NCBI GenBank assembly: GCA_032622095.1
Contig: CP136062.1
Span: 151,584,875-151,648,874, forward strand
Reading direction: 5' to 3'
DNA length: 64,000 nucleotides
From: Siphonodentalium dalli
Lineage: Eukaryota > Mollusca > Scaphopoda > Gadilida > Siphonodentaliidae
Shown: positions 40,401 through 55,400 of the stretch, in pieces
Layout of the letters: each line of letters begins with the position of its first letter
Numbering within the stretch: the stretch's first letter is position 1
Notes under the pieces: generated by a model
The model's input: the letters and a program-made list of their open reading frames with translations, nothing else
Databases searched by the model: none
What the model was told of the DNA's origin: nothing
Translations under genes and position numbers: made by a program

Positions 40401-43400
40401 ATATAATCTCACGGTTTGGGGAATGCAGGTAATAAAAACATTTTATTTAAACAAAATTGTTGTAAGTCTCGCTAATGAGGTGTCAGGTGTGTTCTATTGT
40501 CTCTCTGAATAGGCACCTCATGTCGCGGGGGGGTATGGGTATTAGAATCTATTCAGTTACTGAGTTGACTTTACCAGCTTGACTTGTCGCGAAATTATGT
40601 TTCATATATCATTGAAGCCATTTTGTTGCATCATTACTCTAGTATTACATGTGCCACAGTGAGAAGTTATAACTGGTCAATTGCATAACATCGAACTAGA
40701 CAGTGTTCAGTCTGCAGCGACACTTCATGTCTTTGATGATCAACATAAAAGAAACCTTGTCTACATGTGGATACATTGGGTTCAGTTCAGCTCATGGAAT
40801 TCACCACCCGTGCATGACTGATGGCAGTGGCATCGTTAAAGGAACAATGCAATAAGCCTTTAAGAAGTTAATATGTGTTAACTGTTACAGATTACGTGAT
40901 AATATGAACGTTCAATGGCACTGCTGTCATGATAGCACATAGGTAGTGCTTTTTCCCCGACTAAACGACTAGCAGATTTCAGGATCGACTAATTTAATAA
41001 TCGCGTCGACTTCGACTAGTTGATTAATAAATCGTTTCAACACTATATTGGGCTTACTTAATGTGCTGCGTGGGCTAGTCTCAAATTCTCGGCAGATTTT
41101 GTGAGAACAAGGGGTACGCATCTAAGATGCTTTTGTCAAGTTTTTTGGCAGTTGAACCAAACTTCTGCCAATAAGGTGCACAACTCCGGGAAAAAAAGTT
41201 GGACGGTGGTATATTATTGCAATAGACCTATATACCAAATATCAATTGAATCCGTTAATATTTCATTGAGTTATCGCACTAACGGTGATAAAATTGTGAT
41301 TAAAATAGACAAACTAGATCCATAACACCGGAAAAAAAATTCGTCCGAGATATTGTTGCAATAGACTCATATACCAAATATTGTTTAATCGGTTAATATT
41401 TCATTGAGTTATCGCGTTAACGGTGATAACATTGCTAAAAATAGACAAACTAAGACCCAAAACTCTGCGAAAAAAAATTCGGACAAACCTGGTTTTCGAA
41501 CTCGTAGAGATATTGTTGCAGGAGTCTCATATACCAAATATTGTTGAAATCAGTTAATATCTCATCGAGTTATCGCGCTAACGGTGATAAAATTGCTAAA
41601 AATAGACAAACTAAGACCCAAAACTCTGCGAAAAAAAATCGGACAAACCTGGTTTTCGAACTCATCCGAGATATTGTTGCAGGAGACTCATATACCAAAT
41701 ATTGTTGAAATCGGTTAATATTTCATCGAGTTATCGCGCTAACGGTGATAAAATTGCTAAAAATAGACAAACATACCCATAATTCTGTGAAAAAAATTCA
41801 GACAAACCTGATTTTCGAACTCGTCCAAGATATTGTTGCAGTAGACTCATATACCAAATATTGTTGAAATCGGTTAATATTTCATCGAGTTATCGTGCTA
41901 GCGGTGATAAAATTGCTAAAAATAGACAAACTAAGACCCATAACTCCGCGAAAAAAAATCGGACAAACCTGGTTTTTGAACTCGTCCGAGATATTGAATT
42001 AACAACCACAGCGCTGTATCCCCCAATAACACACACTCCCACTACATTCATTAATGACCACAGCGCCGTATCCCCCAATAACATACACACACTACATTCA
42101 TTTCTTAAAGACATATTATGTACTTGTTCGGGTGCGTGAAACTGATAAGTTAGTATCCAGGCGCTATGTCAACTGGAGGAATGTGCCATTCTACTAACAT
42201 CGCCGAAAATCTTAAGCAAATCGACCTTGCCACACCACGTAAATATTTACTACTCGATTCGGGACGCATCTATCGGCGATAAACTAACAAAAACGATTTT
42301 GCCATCGAGAGTCACTGCATGTAATTAATATATAAGAATGACGGTGTGTGTTGTCAATTTGGATATAATATTTGTAAAAATTACTACTTTGAACAAGATT
42401 ATCCTCCATTTATATTTGATCACTCTACCGGAGTGTTTCACATCACTTTAAATAAAAGTAATCTTTACCAGTGTTACTTCTTTTACCCCTTCTAATTTCT
42501 CAACTTTCTTCTTTTCTTTTCTTCTCTGTTAATTAAAAAGAATAAAGGTGATGAGATAAACAGTAGCAAATAGTCCAAACAGCTGAAAATATGATAAACT
42601 GAATGATCGTTGCCAATATTGGAATGAATAAAGTACATGATAAACAATACGTCTGCCTGAAAATCCTCCCAAGACACAAATTTGAAAAGTTTCTCATATA
42701 CTCAGCCCTCGTAATGGAGGAATCGATGTCCAGGTAATACATATGCCTAGATGGAAAAAATCGTGCTGGGCTAAAACAGATTTTACCCAGGTAATATTGA
42801 AATAATACTGCTTTTTGCAACAATATTGCCATTCAAAATCAACAACCTTACAAGCCAGGTATGCTATTTTATTATGATTAGTTATCCAAGAAATTATAGA
42901 CAAAACATGCTTAAATCTAATTGAAACACAGTCACTGTCATCTAAAATGTTAGTTATTTTGGGTAACATTGTTTCCAGGCCACAGCTCAACATATGATCT
43001 ACCTTTTCCCCAACCATCTCCTAAACAATGCCCTTAAGGCGTATTTGCCATGCAATACGTGCGGCATGCTGCGGCACCTGCGTTTTCTGTGGCTACAGCA
43101 TTTTCTATGGTTACTCGTATATTTCCATTGAACTCATGGTTAACTTTGTTATTAGCATATTTTTGTTTAAAATGAATGCATGTTAAAGTGGTGTTTAAAT
43201 CAAAGCGGTGCACAATCACAGTCCAAAACTGACCTAGACCGAAAACTGGTGTGCTTCCAGTGTGATCTTTCTATACAGACATTGAAAATGGTGTAATATA
43301 CTGAACAACTGCAGACAAAAACACGCAATACACATGCTTCCACCAGGTTAGGACTCTGATGTAATCCTGTGGCAGCCCGCATTGCGCGCTGTGTGCAAAC

Positions 43401-46400
43401 ACTCATTGCCTACAGTGTGTTCTAATTCGATGAATCGTGTGGCATGCCGCACTGCAACAGCTGTGTGGAAGGGTCTTTATAGTTAATGCCCCAGTGCCAT
43501 GGATGCTTTTGTAGGAAAACATATGCAAAGAATGAAATGAAATAATTTTGGCTAAAGAGGCTGTATTTCTGATTGACCCAATGAAATATTAGTACAGTGA
43601 AACCTCTCCAAACCAGACCCTCTATAAACTGAATTGCTCTCCATTTCGAACAAATTGTCCAGTCCCGAATTCACACAAATGCACCGAAAGCTCTCTATTC
43701 CGAAAATCGGACAGATTTTTTAGTCCATAAGTGAACAAATACATTAATTTTTACCTCCGAAATCCGAACGCGGAAATCAATACAGACCGAACGCACGTGC
43801 GGTAGATTTGAAATACTTGATGCTGAGCTCTGAAATTGTTTACTTTGATGTAGACTGGATCTTTTATAAGTTTAAATTTCTTTTCTACAATAGACTACAT
43901 TCGTGACGGCTCATTCATTGTGGTAGGTTCATTAAAACTATATTGATGACAATCACTGCCATAATTATGTCACTAAAGATCCCCATTAATCCCAAAAATT
44001 GTGTCCCTGGTGCAGACTTGTTTACTTTGAAAATCAGAAATAGGGAGATTCACCTTCATAAATAGGGAGATTTGGATAAAAATAGGGAGATTTTATCTTC
44101 GATGGTAAATTACTAAAACATCACGTATAGAAAGGAATTTATGGGCTACTATAAATAAAGAATAAGTTATTATGATTATATATGATTTTATTTTATATAT
44201 AAACTTAAAAATCAATAATAATATATTACAACATTACTCGTCGCATCGTTGATCTTCATGGTTGAACTTTGGAAGATTTACTGCAGTTTTGTAGTCGATT
44301 AATTCGTCTGCGAGATCGTCGAATTGCTCATCTGTCTGAATTAGCCCAAAGCGTTTTGACAAACTTATCAACGATGATTCCGTAACATTGTCCCTGGCTT
44401 CTTCCTTTGGATTAAGAATGGTCAAATCATCAAATATGTGTTCCTCAAAGGGAAATTTCTGAATCATTTTGTCAACAATTGACTGATAGAACGTACGCGC
44501 ACTGTCATAAAATGTTTTCACTTCTCTTGGGCTTATTTGCCCTTTGACCTCCTTGATGTATGCGCGCGCTGTCATGCCAACTGCGAGACTAGTATCCGGA
44601 AGTTGATTTTCTGTTAACTCATATCCATTCGGCAAACATCGTCAGATTCCGTCACATCACCTTGGCCCACAAAGGTCACAGGTTGGGGAGTTCAGAATGA
44701 ACTCATATCGTACCGAGGTGATAGTGTCACTGGCTTTTATCACGATGCTTTTTTACGAACTTTCCTAAGAATTTCCTTAACAACCTTTCCATCTCAGTCT
44801 GCATGAATCCCAGCATGGTTTCGTCTGATTGAAATAGCGTATTAAATTCGTTCATTGGATGAAGAATGTAGTTTAGTAAATAAGTGATTTGTTATGACGA
44901 AAGAAAAATGTGTTTCGTTATATAGTCACACATAAGCTTGTAAGGAAATCCGCCGTTTATGATATTGACAAATACAGCTCAGTTTCCACTTACTCTTTCG
45001 TCACTTTCACAAAAGAATCAAAGCCGACATGAATACCAGTGTCGCTGGTAGGATTAGTCTAAATTGATTTATTGCACCCGCATGGCTTCATTGCGTGTGG
45101 TCAGCCGCTAGCTAATTGATTTTTGCGCCTGTTTTAGTCGCCACAGGGACAGCCTATTAATCACTGTAAATTATTTTTTTATTCTGGTATAGACATTTGA
45201 AATCGGGAGATTCTGTTTCCGGATCGGGAGCGCGGGAAAAGACGATTAAAATCGGGAGTCTCCCGCGAAAATCGGGAGGGTAAACAAGTCTGCCCTGGTG
45301 TCAGTCCAACTCACGGCAAAGGTGTGATAAAATTTAATCACACCACATTATTTTGACCGGTACTGTAAACACAAAGCAGGAAGCATGGAGCATGACACGT
45401 TATCATGACGTAACACTGATTACTGTTGGATACAGATTACACTGAGCGGGAATTCCCTTGATGCATTGTATCGTTGCTGAACTGGTCAATAGTGGTTATT
45501 GTCACTTTGCATAGTGGTTGCTAATTATCAAATTAAATCACTTGAGTATGACTTCAGCTGTCAATTAGTGAAAAAGGGGATGTTGTAAACACATTGTATG
45601 AGATAAACAATGGGTCTAGGCCGGAAATTTTACATATTAAATCGGAAGGTAGTTTACATAATTTGGAAATGCAGTTTTCTCATTTATTGTTATATTAGGC
45701 TTTGCGTCATTGGTTCAGTCATTGGATGATACAATAAACACTTTTGATAGCAATTTTATACCAATTAGAGTAAGTGATGCTCTAACTACTATGCACGCTG
45801 GATTTCCGTGGTGTTTTTCTAATTCATTGTTGATTTTTTCCTTTCGATTTAAGCATATATTTTAACGGATATATGATCACTGAACCATATAGAGCTAATT
45901 ACATTTTTAGTTCTGATTATACCATGTTTTATCATTTGTTAATTATATTATATTTGCTACTTAATTGAATGAACTTTAATTATTAAAAAATAAGTTGGTT
46001 GTGCTTCGACAATGCTTAGAAACGACGGAAATACATTCTGATTGTAGAACGATTTTCTATAAACTGAACACCTCTTTAAACCGAACAGAAGGGTCGGTCT
46101 GAAGGGTGTTCGGTTTGGAGAGGTTTAACTGTAACCCAATAAACTTATTTTACCTAGGTATTAATAGTATTTCCTTTGCAAACTGATTTTTCCTCTGCTT
46201 TTACCTAGGCATTGCATATGCTAATTCCAGGGCTGTATACTTAACAAAGTTTGTGATGAAAAACATGGCCAAATGGCTATTGAACATAACTAACTTATCC
46301 AGGAATTGATGAGATTATTTACCTCATGTGATTAGCAATGATCACATGACCAAGGAAGTGACCGTCACATGACAATTTGCATCAACATGCAAACTGATGC

Positions 46401-49400
46401 ATTAAAGGTGTAATTCTATGGTGTGATTTCATATGGTTACCTTCTTTTTCGCTCTTCTTTTCTCAGTTTTTCTCCTTTCTTTTTCCTGTTCATTAAGTTC
46501 TTCAGAATTTTTGGCTTCCTGGAAAAATAAATATTGAAAATATTTCAGCAGATGTAAACTTTTCAATCATGTGATAAAAACTGGACTCATTTGCCACTGT
46601 AAGTGTCCAGCAGCCAGTTATTACATGTCCAGCAGCCAGTTATTAATTTTGGGGTATGTTGGTTTTCAAAGGAACATTCAGTTGTAAAAGTATACAGTGG
46701 AATAGTCTATTATTTATCTGGAGGGGTTTTCAATAAAAATATGCAGACAACAGATAATAAAAGCGCAGAATGAGTCCTAATTATTGGTGGGAAATGTTCA
46801 GATATTAAGTTTGAGAAACGACCTATAAAGCAGGAAAATAAACAAGTTTGGCCTTATTGGTATCCAGGGTATATTTCTTGGTCGGGGAGATAGGATATAA
46901 ATGTTTTTTTACTCCCTATGGAATACTTACTTCTGACTTTGAGCCATGACTAGAAATATCTGAAAGTAGATGAGAAATTAACCATATACATTTCTACTTA
47001 AAGCAATTACGGAAGTCTTCAAATGATATCAGGCCTTGAAAAGTGAAAATAGTACATAGGTCCACACACAGTATGTGATTAAGTAGGCCTTTAACAACGG
47101 GGTGCTGATAAAGGTTCCAATAAGGTGTTGTTTTAGTGACTGAACACTTCTCATCAAGAACCCATTTGAAAGAAAAACAACACTCGCATTATGAGTGATG
47201 TCAGGTGACTTTGATAGACCATTTATCCGCCTCGGGGTTCAAAAAGAGACATCCAGGTATTAAATCTCCATGTACCCCACGATGTTGCCGAAGATAACGA
47301 TTTTGTCCCCACAACAATAACCATGTCTCCTTAAATAAAGTGTGTTTTTCAGAGGTTTTCCGATTAATTCACACCAATAAGAATAATTCAGTAGCTGACC
47401 TAAGGATCCGGCGTCAGGTGACGTCAAATTCGGCGTGCGAGAGCAACGTCACGATTGGTGGAAACTGCCAGTTCAAGGGTCATCCATATACCCCCGATTG
47501 GCGCACGTTCTCTTATACCCCGCTGTCAAGGGTGACGGGGGACATGGTGATTTAAACGTGGCGCTGTAGCCAATCAGATTGATAGTCACAACCAGATGTG
47601 GGGACAAGCCTCCATATAGTGTGTCTGACATTTTCAGAATGAGGTCCCCAGAGTGTAAATTTAGTGACTATATCCCGCACAGAATCACCAAATTCACCCT
47701 CAGGGAACCTCATTCGGCTTAAGCATAGGAAGTGTCTGTAGTCTCAAATTAACATTGTTTTTAGTTACTTTTCAGTTTCTATATCCCCTAATTACAGAAG
47801 ATAAAATACACAATCGAGGTGACTAATGGGTGAACATCATAGCAGAATGAGGTTCCCAGAATGAGGTGAATTTGGTGATGCCCAATGTGCGGGATAGCGT
47901 CACTAAATTCTCCCTCTGGGGACCTCATTCGCAAATGTCAGACATCTATATCCAGGCTTGCTACCAAAGAACTGGTCTGCAAAACAGAAGCTACAGGTAG
48001 TCACCTTAAGGCTTAGTAACACACCAATAATACTGATAATTCTTGCATATACTAGTAGAGTCAAATCTCGATAACTTGTACGTCAAACTCTCACAAACAC
48101 ACGACACTGAATATGAGTCCTGAATATACTGATTGCATATAAAACCTGTTCTATCACACGACTCAGTGATTAGGTAATTACTGAAACACAGATTATCACT
48201 GAAGCAGACCACTGGAGGTCATAATTGGTTTCATTGAGTAAGCATCTCTTGCTGATAATTAAAGGTTCATTTAATTTTCGAGTCACCGATTATTTTATTT
48301 TACAATGACTTGATATACGGTTTTAATAACAATCTATGCCATAGAATACTATAATTCATCACCATTTGAAACATATGTCTCAGAAGATGCACATAGAGAA
48401 ATAGAAATAGCTGAAATCATAGAATGATTCCCCACGTTTTGGCTCCCAGAATGGAACATAATTCAAACTAAAGATGTATTTTCAATGGAAGGGTAATAAC
48501 TCTCTCTTTTAGATATAGAGTTATTCCCCCTCCATTGAAAATAATGCATTTTTACTACAATGTAGATGACAAAAACACGTTGGAAACTCAACACAAACAA
48601 CATGTTCACAGTTTATTACACCAGATAAGTTGATAATACAAAGTTCTGGAGCTTCCTCTTTCAAATGGTATATAATATGGCATATATTTTATATATGTGA
48701 TCTGGGGGTTCGAAAATTAAGTAGGCCTTTAACAACGGGGTGCTGATAAAGGGTTCCAATAAGGTGTTGTTTTAGTGACTGAACACTTCTCATCTAGAAC
48801 CCATTTGAAAAGAAAAACAACACTTGCATTGTGAGTGATGTCAGGTGACTTTGATAGACCATTTATCCAGGGGGTATTTTCGATCTCTCGAACACTTCAG
48901 TAACTCGATTTAAACAACCGGTACTCAGGAAAAGAAGTTATTGAGACGCTTACCTGTTCTATTTTTGGTATTATTGTTTAGGTGTATATCATATTCCTCG
49001 TCATCTTCAGAGTCTGACTCATCGTCATCATCTGATGAGTGGTATGAACCATTTTGAGTAGCTGAAATTAGACATTAATCTCCTTAGAAAAGCTGAAAAT
49101 CAAGGCTAAAAAATGGTATTTAATTTTCAGACACCGCCACATTGAAATAAATGATTTTATTTAAAAAATTTATGTTATGGCAAAAAAAGGAAGAAAAAAA
49201 AATCCTATTTCAAAAAAATTTGGGTATGTTTTTACCAACATGCATTGAGCATTAATTGCAAAATACATAAACTCTTAACCCTTTACCCAACAGAAAGGCC
49301 CTGTGCCAATGCATTCTCTTATATATGCGAGTCGACCATAGGTCGCCTCGCATATATAAGAGAATGCATTGGCTTAACACATTAAAAATTATAAAATTGT

Positions 49401-52400
49401 TAAAGAATGTAAGAAAAAATGGTAAAAAGTGTTTTTTAGGCCAATGCATTCTCTTATATATGCGAGGCGACCTATGGTCGACTCGCATATATAAGAGAAT
49501 GCATTGGCACAGGGCATAACTGTAACTATCACAATGTGGTCAAGGAGCCGGTTCCAATGATATCCATATTTGTATGGTTCTATTGAGACAGACCGAAGAT
49601 ATTTTAGGCTGTTGAAGCTTTATTTGGCCGGTTTTGGCCGGTTTGTTGGGTAAAGGGTTAACATAGCTCTGAGTAATGTGTGAAGAGTGACTATCATGTA
49701 TATGCAGTGACATAGAAAATGAAGTAGATGACTCCAATGAAGTCATCTAAAAAAATTTGGGTATGTTTTTACCAACATGCATTGAGCATTAGTTGCAAAA
49801 TACATAAACTCTTAACCCTTTACCCAACAGAAGGGCCCTGTGCCAATGCATTCTCTTATATATGCGAGTCGACCATAGGTCGCCTCGCATATATAAGAGA
49901 ATGCATTGGCTTAACACATTAAAAATTGTTAAAGAATGTAAGAAAAAATGGTAAAAAGTGTTAAAAAAAGATTTTTTTTAGGCCAATGCATTCTCTTACA
50001 GTATATATGCGAGGCGACCTATGGTCGACTCGCATATATAAGAGAATGCATTGGCACAGGGCATAACTGTAACTATCACAATGTGGTCAAGGAGCCGGTT
50101 CCAATGATATCCATATTTGTATGGTTCTATTTAGACAGACCGAAGATATTTTACAATGAAGGATGTTTTATTTCGATTTTTGATATTATAACTAAACATT
50201 TTTTGGAAAAAAAATTTGTTTTTTGTGTACTGGTATGTTACCAATTTGTCCATACATATTGAGTATTAATTGCGAAATATATAACCTTTTAACATATATG
50301 CATAGTGACATAGAATATGAAGTAGAAGACTACATTTTCGAAAAAGATTAGCTGATCATCATAGTCAGGTGTACTAATTGTAGTTCCAGAACAATTGAAA
50401 TGCCTGGAGGAAATTTAGGATCCCATGTTAAAATGGAGAGGTGTCAATTTATAGACAACATTGAATAACAATTGTTAATAGTCAGGGGCATTATAACATT
50501 ATAGGGTATACACTTGTAGTACAATGTAATTTTTATATCAGACAAGCAGATTAGCCCGCCACTGGCGGCATTCGTCCCATGGCTTTGTTTGAAAAAGCAA
50601 TTGCTACAGCTTCCGAAACACGTGTGCTGCATTTGCAAAACAATTCGTTGAAATCCGCCAGTTTTACCCGATTTGACCTTGAATTGACCATTTTGAAGGT
50701 CAAGGTCAGGTCCTGGTAACGATTTGACCCGTCCATTACATTGCCCGGACAAAAGTACACCTAGGTATCAAATTTCGTCGAAATACGCCAGTTTTACCAG
50801 ATTTGACCTTGAATTGATCATTTTGAAGATCAAGGTCAGGTCGGGGTCACAATTTGACTGGTCCATGAGACTTCCCGGACAAAAGTTCCCCTAGGTAGCA
50901 AGTTTGCACTCAATCGGTAGGGCCGTTTTCGAGTTTATAACGGACACACACATACATATCATTTGTGGGTACCCGTTTCAAGGTGAAGATCACCTCGGGC
51001 GGAAAAACCGACGCGATGAAAATCTCCCCCATTCCTAGGAACCCCTAAGTATGAACACAGACATAAGGATCACACAACACGCTCATGTCTGGACACAGAC
51101 ACAACATGCTCATGTCTGGACACAGACACGCTCTTTATCAACGACACTGCAGATACGAACGCTCTTTAACTATCACGCGATTAACCCCATAATTCCAAGA
51201 CGGCGGCAGTGGGAATGGAGAATGAGTGATTGGAGCTTCTCAAAAGCAATGCGACGACACTTCATCTGGGTTTTTACCCTTAGATATGAAGTTTGGTTGA
51301 AATCCGTCTGGCAGTTTTCCCGGCCATAGCTAACACACAGACAGAAGTCCCAAAATATATATTAGACTAGCAGATTAGCCCGCCACTGGCGGCGTTTGTC
51401 CGAAACATGACATTTTTTTGCTTTTCAATGAGTTAATTGTGCCTTTTTAATCAAGAGAAATTATGATACCCGTCCCTAAAAGAGGTATGCCAACAATGTC
51501 GTTGTTGTTGGCATTCACGGCTTGGGTGGCCAACACGGCTATATTAACTAATGGTACCCGTCCCTAAAAGAGTCGTTGTTGTTGGCATTATGTAGTTGTT
51601 GTTGGCACCCGTTCCTAAAAGAGGTATGCCAACAATGTCTTTGTTGTTGGCATTCACGGCTTGGGTGGCCAACACGGCTATATTAACTAATGGTACCCGT
51701 CCCTAAAAGAGTCGTTGTTGTTGGCATTATGTCGTTGTTGTTGGCATTCACGGCTATATTAACTAATGGTACCCGTCCCTAAAAGAGTCATTGTTGTTGG
51801 CATTCACGGCTTGGGAGATCATGGCTATGTAGTTCCCGCTTGTTGTTGTTGGCACCCGTCCCTAAAAGAGGTATGCCAACAATGTCGTTGTTGTTGGCAT
51901 TCACGGCTTGGGTGGCCAACACGGCTATATTAACTAATGGTACCCGTCCCTAAAAGAGTCGTTGTTGTTGGCATTATGTCATTGTTGTTGGCATTCACGG
52001 CTATATTAACTAATGGTACCCGTCCGTAAAAGAGTCATTGTTGTTGGCATTCACGGCTTGGGAGATCACGGCTATGTAGTTCTCGGTAGCGAAAACTAAT
52101 AAAAAATGTAGAGTTACACCTCTTAGATCAATTCTGCCTTTTCGTCGAGGACTATAAAGAGCGTTAACCGTTTAAATCTCCCAATATGGAAGATATAAGG
52201 AGCGTTGGTGTGTTAACCCCCACGGTGCCATTTTTTGTGACTGGGAAGGGAGAAGCGGTGCTCTGAGCTTGTCCAAAATGCGACGTGGACGATCCCTGTG
52301 GGTTTTTACCCTTATATACGAAATTTGAGCTCGATCCGCGCAGCCGTTTTCGATTCTATGAAGTACCCACATACACACATATATATATACGGAAGTCTCA

Positions 52401-55400
52401 AAATATATAGGAGACTAGCAGGTTAGCCCGCCACTGGCGGCATTCGTCCCATGGCTTTGGTCGATCCATTAATTTTAGTTTTTCAATGTAACCCCGTACA
52501 GGACCGGGCTACTCAAAAACCAAATTTCAAGTCGATAGCTCCACCCGTTTCCGAGATCTGGTCTGCGCATGCGCGAATCTGGCGTCGCACGGGCTCGGCG
52601 ACCCGATAAAATTCGTATCCGGGGCAAGATACATTCACATACCAAATTTCAAGTCGATAGCTCCACCCGTTTCCGATATCTCGTCTGCGCATGCGCTGCA
52701 CGGGCGTCGCACGGGCTCGCCAATACGACAGCGACGACCACCTGGTCAAACTACACTCACGTACCAAGTTTCGTCCCGATCGGTCGAGGTGTTGGTATCT
52801 GATGCAAAAGACGAAATTGTGAGTGTTGGTCAATAGTCCCCGCCGTGAACCTCATCGTCGCAAAGAGCGGACAGTCAATTAACCCCGTTGTGAACCTCAA
52901 TCACCAACGCAACGTAAACATGTGTTGCGTTCTAAAAATAGGAAAGCACTTTCTCTCTGCATAATTCTGCAGATGCTAATAACGTTGCTCCCCGTAGGTA
53001 GCAATATCGTTGTTGTTGATATTTACGGCTTGGGGGCTATTTTCTTATTTAGCAAGTTTGAGCTCAATCGGTTAGAGTCTATAAAGGACACACTCATATA
53101 TATGTAGGTAGCAAGTTTGAGCTCAATCGGCATTCCCTGGAATTTCCCGTAGATTGGCAGATTCCAGTAGCTTTATAACGGTATATCTGGGGAGAAATCT
53201 GATGCTATATTCGTGATTATGTGGGATGATTTCGGTATATACCGAAGGTATATACTGTAAAAACAAAGCGCGCCATCCGTGCTCGCAGGGAATAAATTTC
53301 GAGCGATAACGTTTGCGTTCCCGTATAACTCTGCAGATGCGAATAACGTTGAATGGGAAACAGACGCTCTTTATAGAGATGCGTCAAAAACAAACGCTCA
53401 TTAAATAATCACTTGATTAACCCCCGCCGTGCCTTTGCGGTGATTTGAGATTGGAGAACGGGTGCTCTGAGCTTCTCTAAACCGCGACCACGGTCGTGTC
53501 GGTGGGATTTGACACTTACATAGGAAGTTTGAGCTCAATCTTTACACGCGTTTTCGATTCTATGAAGTACACACACACATATATACGAAGTCTCAAAATA
53601 TATAGTATAGACTAGCAGGTTAGCCCGCCACTGGCGTGGTTGGTCAAATTTTTTTTAATTAATTTAATGTTTTTTTAATTTAATTTATGTTTTTTGGAAT
53701 TTTTGAATATTTATTTAAATTAATTTAATTTAATTATTTTTTATAATTTAATTGTTCTTTAATTTAATTATTTGTTTCTGGCGGAAAAATTGACCCGATG
53801 AAATCCCCCCTTCCTATGAACGACAGACAACGCATTCTTTGTTTTTCAATGAGTTAATTCATGATACCCGTCCTAAACTTCCCCGTTATTTAACCTGCCC
53901 GTGGCCATTGAGCAGCCCCTGACAGAGGTTGTCCACCCTTACGAGATGGTCAATAGTCCCCGAAAAGAGCGGACAGTCAATTAATCCCTTCGTGAAATCT
54001 CTCTGCATAATATTTCGAGCGATAATGTTGCGTTGGATTGTAAACAAACGCTTCTTAGATCAATTCTGCCTTTTTAATCGAGATAATTGCATTTTGCGTT
54101 TCTCATCCGTATTTCGCATTCATGGGGTAGTCGTTTAGCTATGTCGATTGCAATAAAGAGCGTTCATCGTTAACATCTCCGTATATGGTCAATATAAAGA
54201 TCGTTAATGCCTTAACCCCCGGGGTGGCGTTTGCGGTGATTTTGATGATTGGGAAGGGAGAAGAGGTGCTCTGAGCTTCTTCAAAACGCGACCACGGCGG
54301 TGTCCGTGGGATTTTACACTTATATAAGAAATTTGAGCTCAATCTGTACACGTGTTTTCGATTCTATGAAGTACCCACACACATACATATATATATACGG
54401 AAGTCTCAAAATATATAGTTCTAGCAGGTTAGCCCGCCACTGGCGGCATTCGTCCCATGGCTTTGTTTCAGAAACATGACATTTTTGAATATGAATTTAA
54501 TGTTTTTTAAATTTAATATATTTTGTTTCTGAATTGTTTTTTTATTGTTAATTTTTTTTAATTTTATATTGTTTTAATTAAATTGTAAATTGTTTAAATT
54601 AATTTTTTTGTTTCTGGCGGAAAAATTTACCCGTAGAAATCCCCCCTTCCTAGGAACGACAGACAACGCATTCTTTGTTTCGTGAAATCTCTCTACGATA
54701 ACATTGCATTGAATTTAAAACAAATGCTTCCCGTCGGGAAATCTGTCTGCATAATATTTTGAGTCTGCCGTACCCGTCGTAATGTCGTGAAATCTCTCTG
54801 CATAATAGATAACATTGCATTGAATCTGTTGTTGGCATTCAGGGCTTCGGGTCGTTGTTGTTGGCATCACGGCTCCCCGAAAACTCTCACATTGCCGAAA
54901 ACGTGTATTTAGTAATATCGTTGTTGTTGATATTTACGGCTTGGGGGCTATTTTCTTATTTAGCAAGTTTGAGCTCAATCGGTTCGAGTCTATAAAGGAC
55001 ACACTCATATATATGACACTTCCCGTGGGTAGCAAGTTTGAGCTCAATCGGCATCAGGGCTTCGGGTCGTTGTTGTTAGCAATCACGGCTCCCCGAAAAC
55101 TCTCACATTGCCGAAAACGTGTATTTAGTAATATCGTTGTTGTTGATATTTACGGCTTGGGGGCTATTTTCTTATTTAGCAAGTTTGAGCTCAATCGGTT
55201 AGAGTCTATAAAGGACACACTCATATATATGACACTTCCCGTGGGTAGCAAGTTTGAGCACAATCGGCATTCTCTGGAATTTTCCGTAGATTGGCAGATT
55301 CCAGTAGCTTTATAACGGTATATCTGGGGAGAAATCTGATGCTATATTCGTGATTATCTGGGATGATTTCGGTATATAACTATATACTGTAAAAACAAAG

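Larger units (their letters stand above)
43595..46131. mobile_element. Tigger/pogo-type element split by a hAT
   Basis: Ends CAGTGAAACCTCTCCAAACC and the complement of GGTTTGGAGAGGTTTAACTG, each bounded by TA (43593-43594, 46132-46133), as in pogo/Tigger elements. Without the inserted hAT it is about 1.25 kb; no transposase frame remains. Confidence 0.88.

Noticed and set aside
42533-43017. Overlapping 99- and 107-codon minus-strand frames
   Set aside because: No motifs, mutually exclusive frames, and neither fits the phases of exons 7 and 8.
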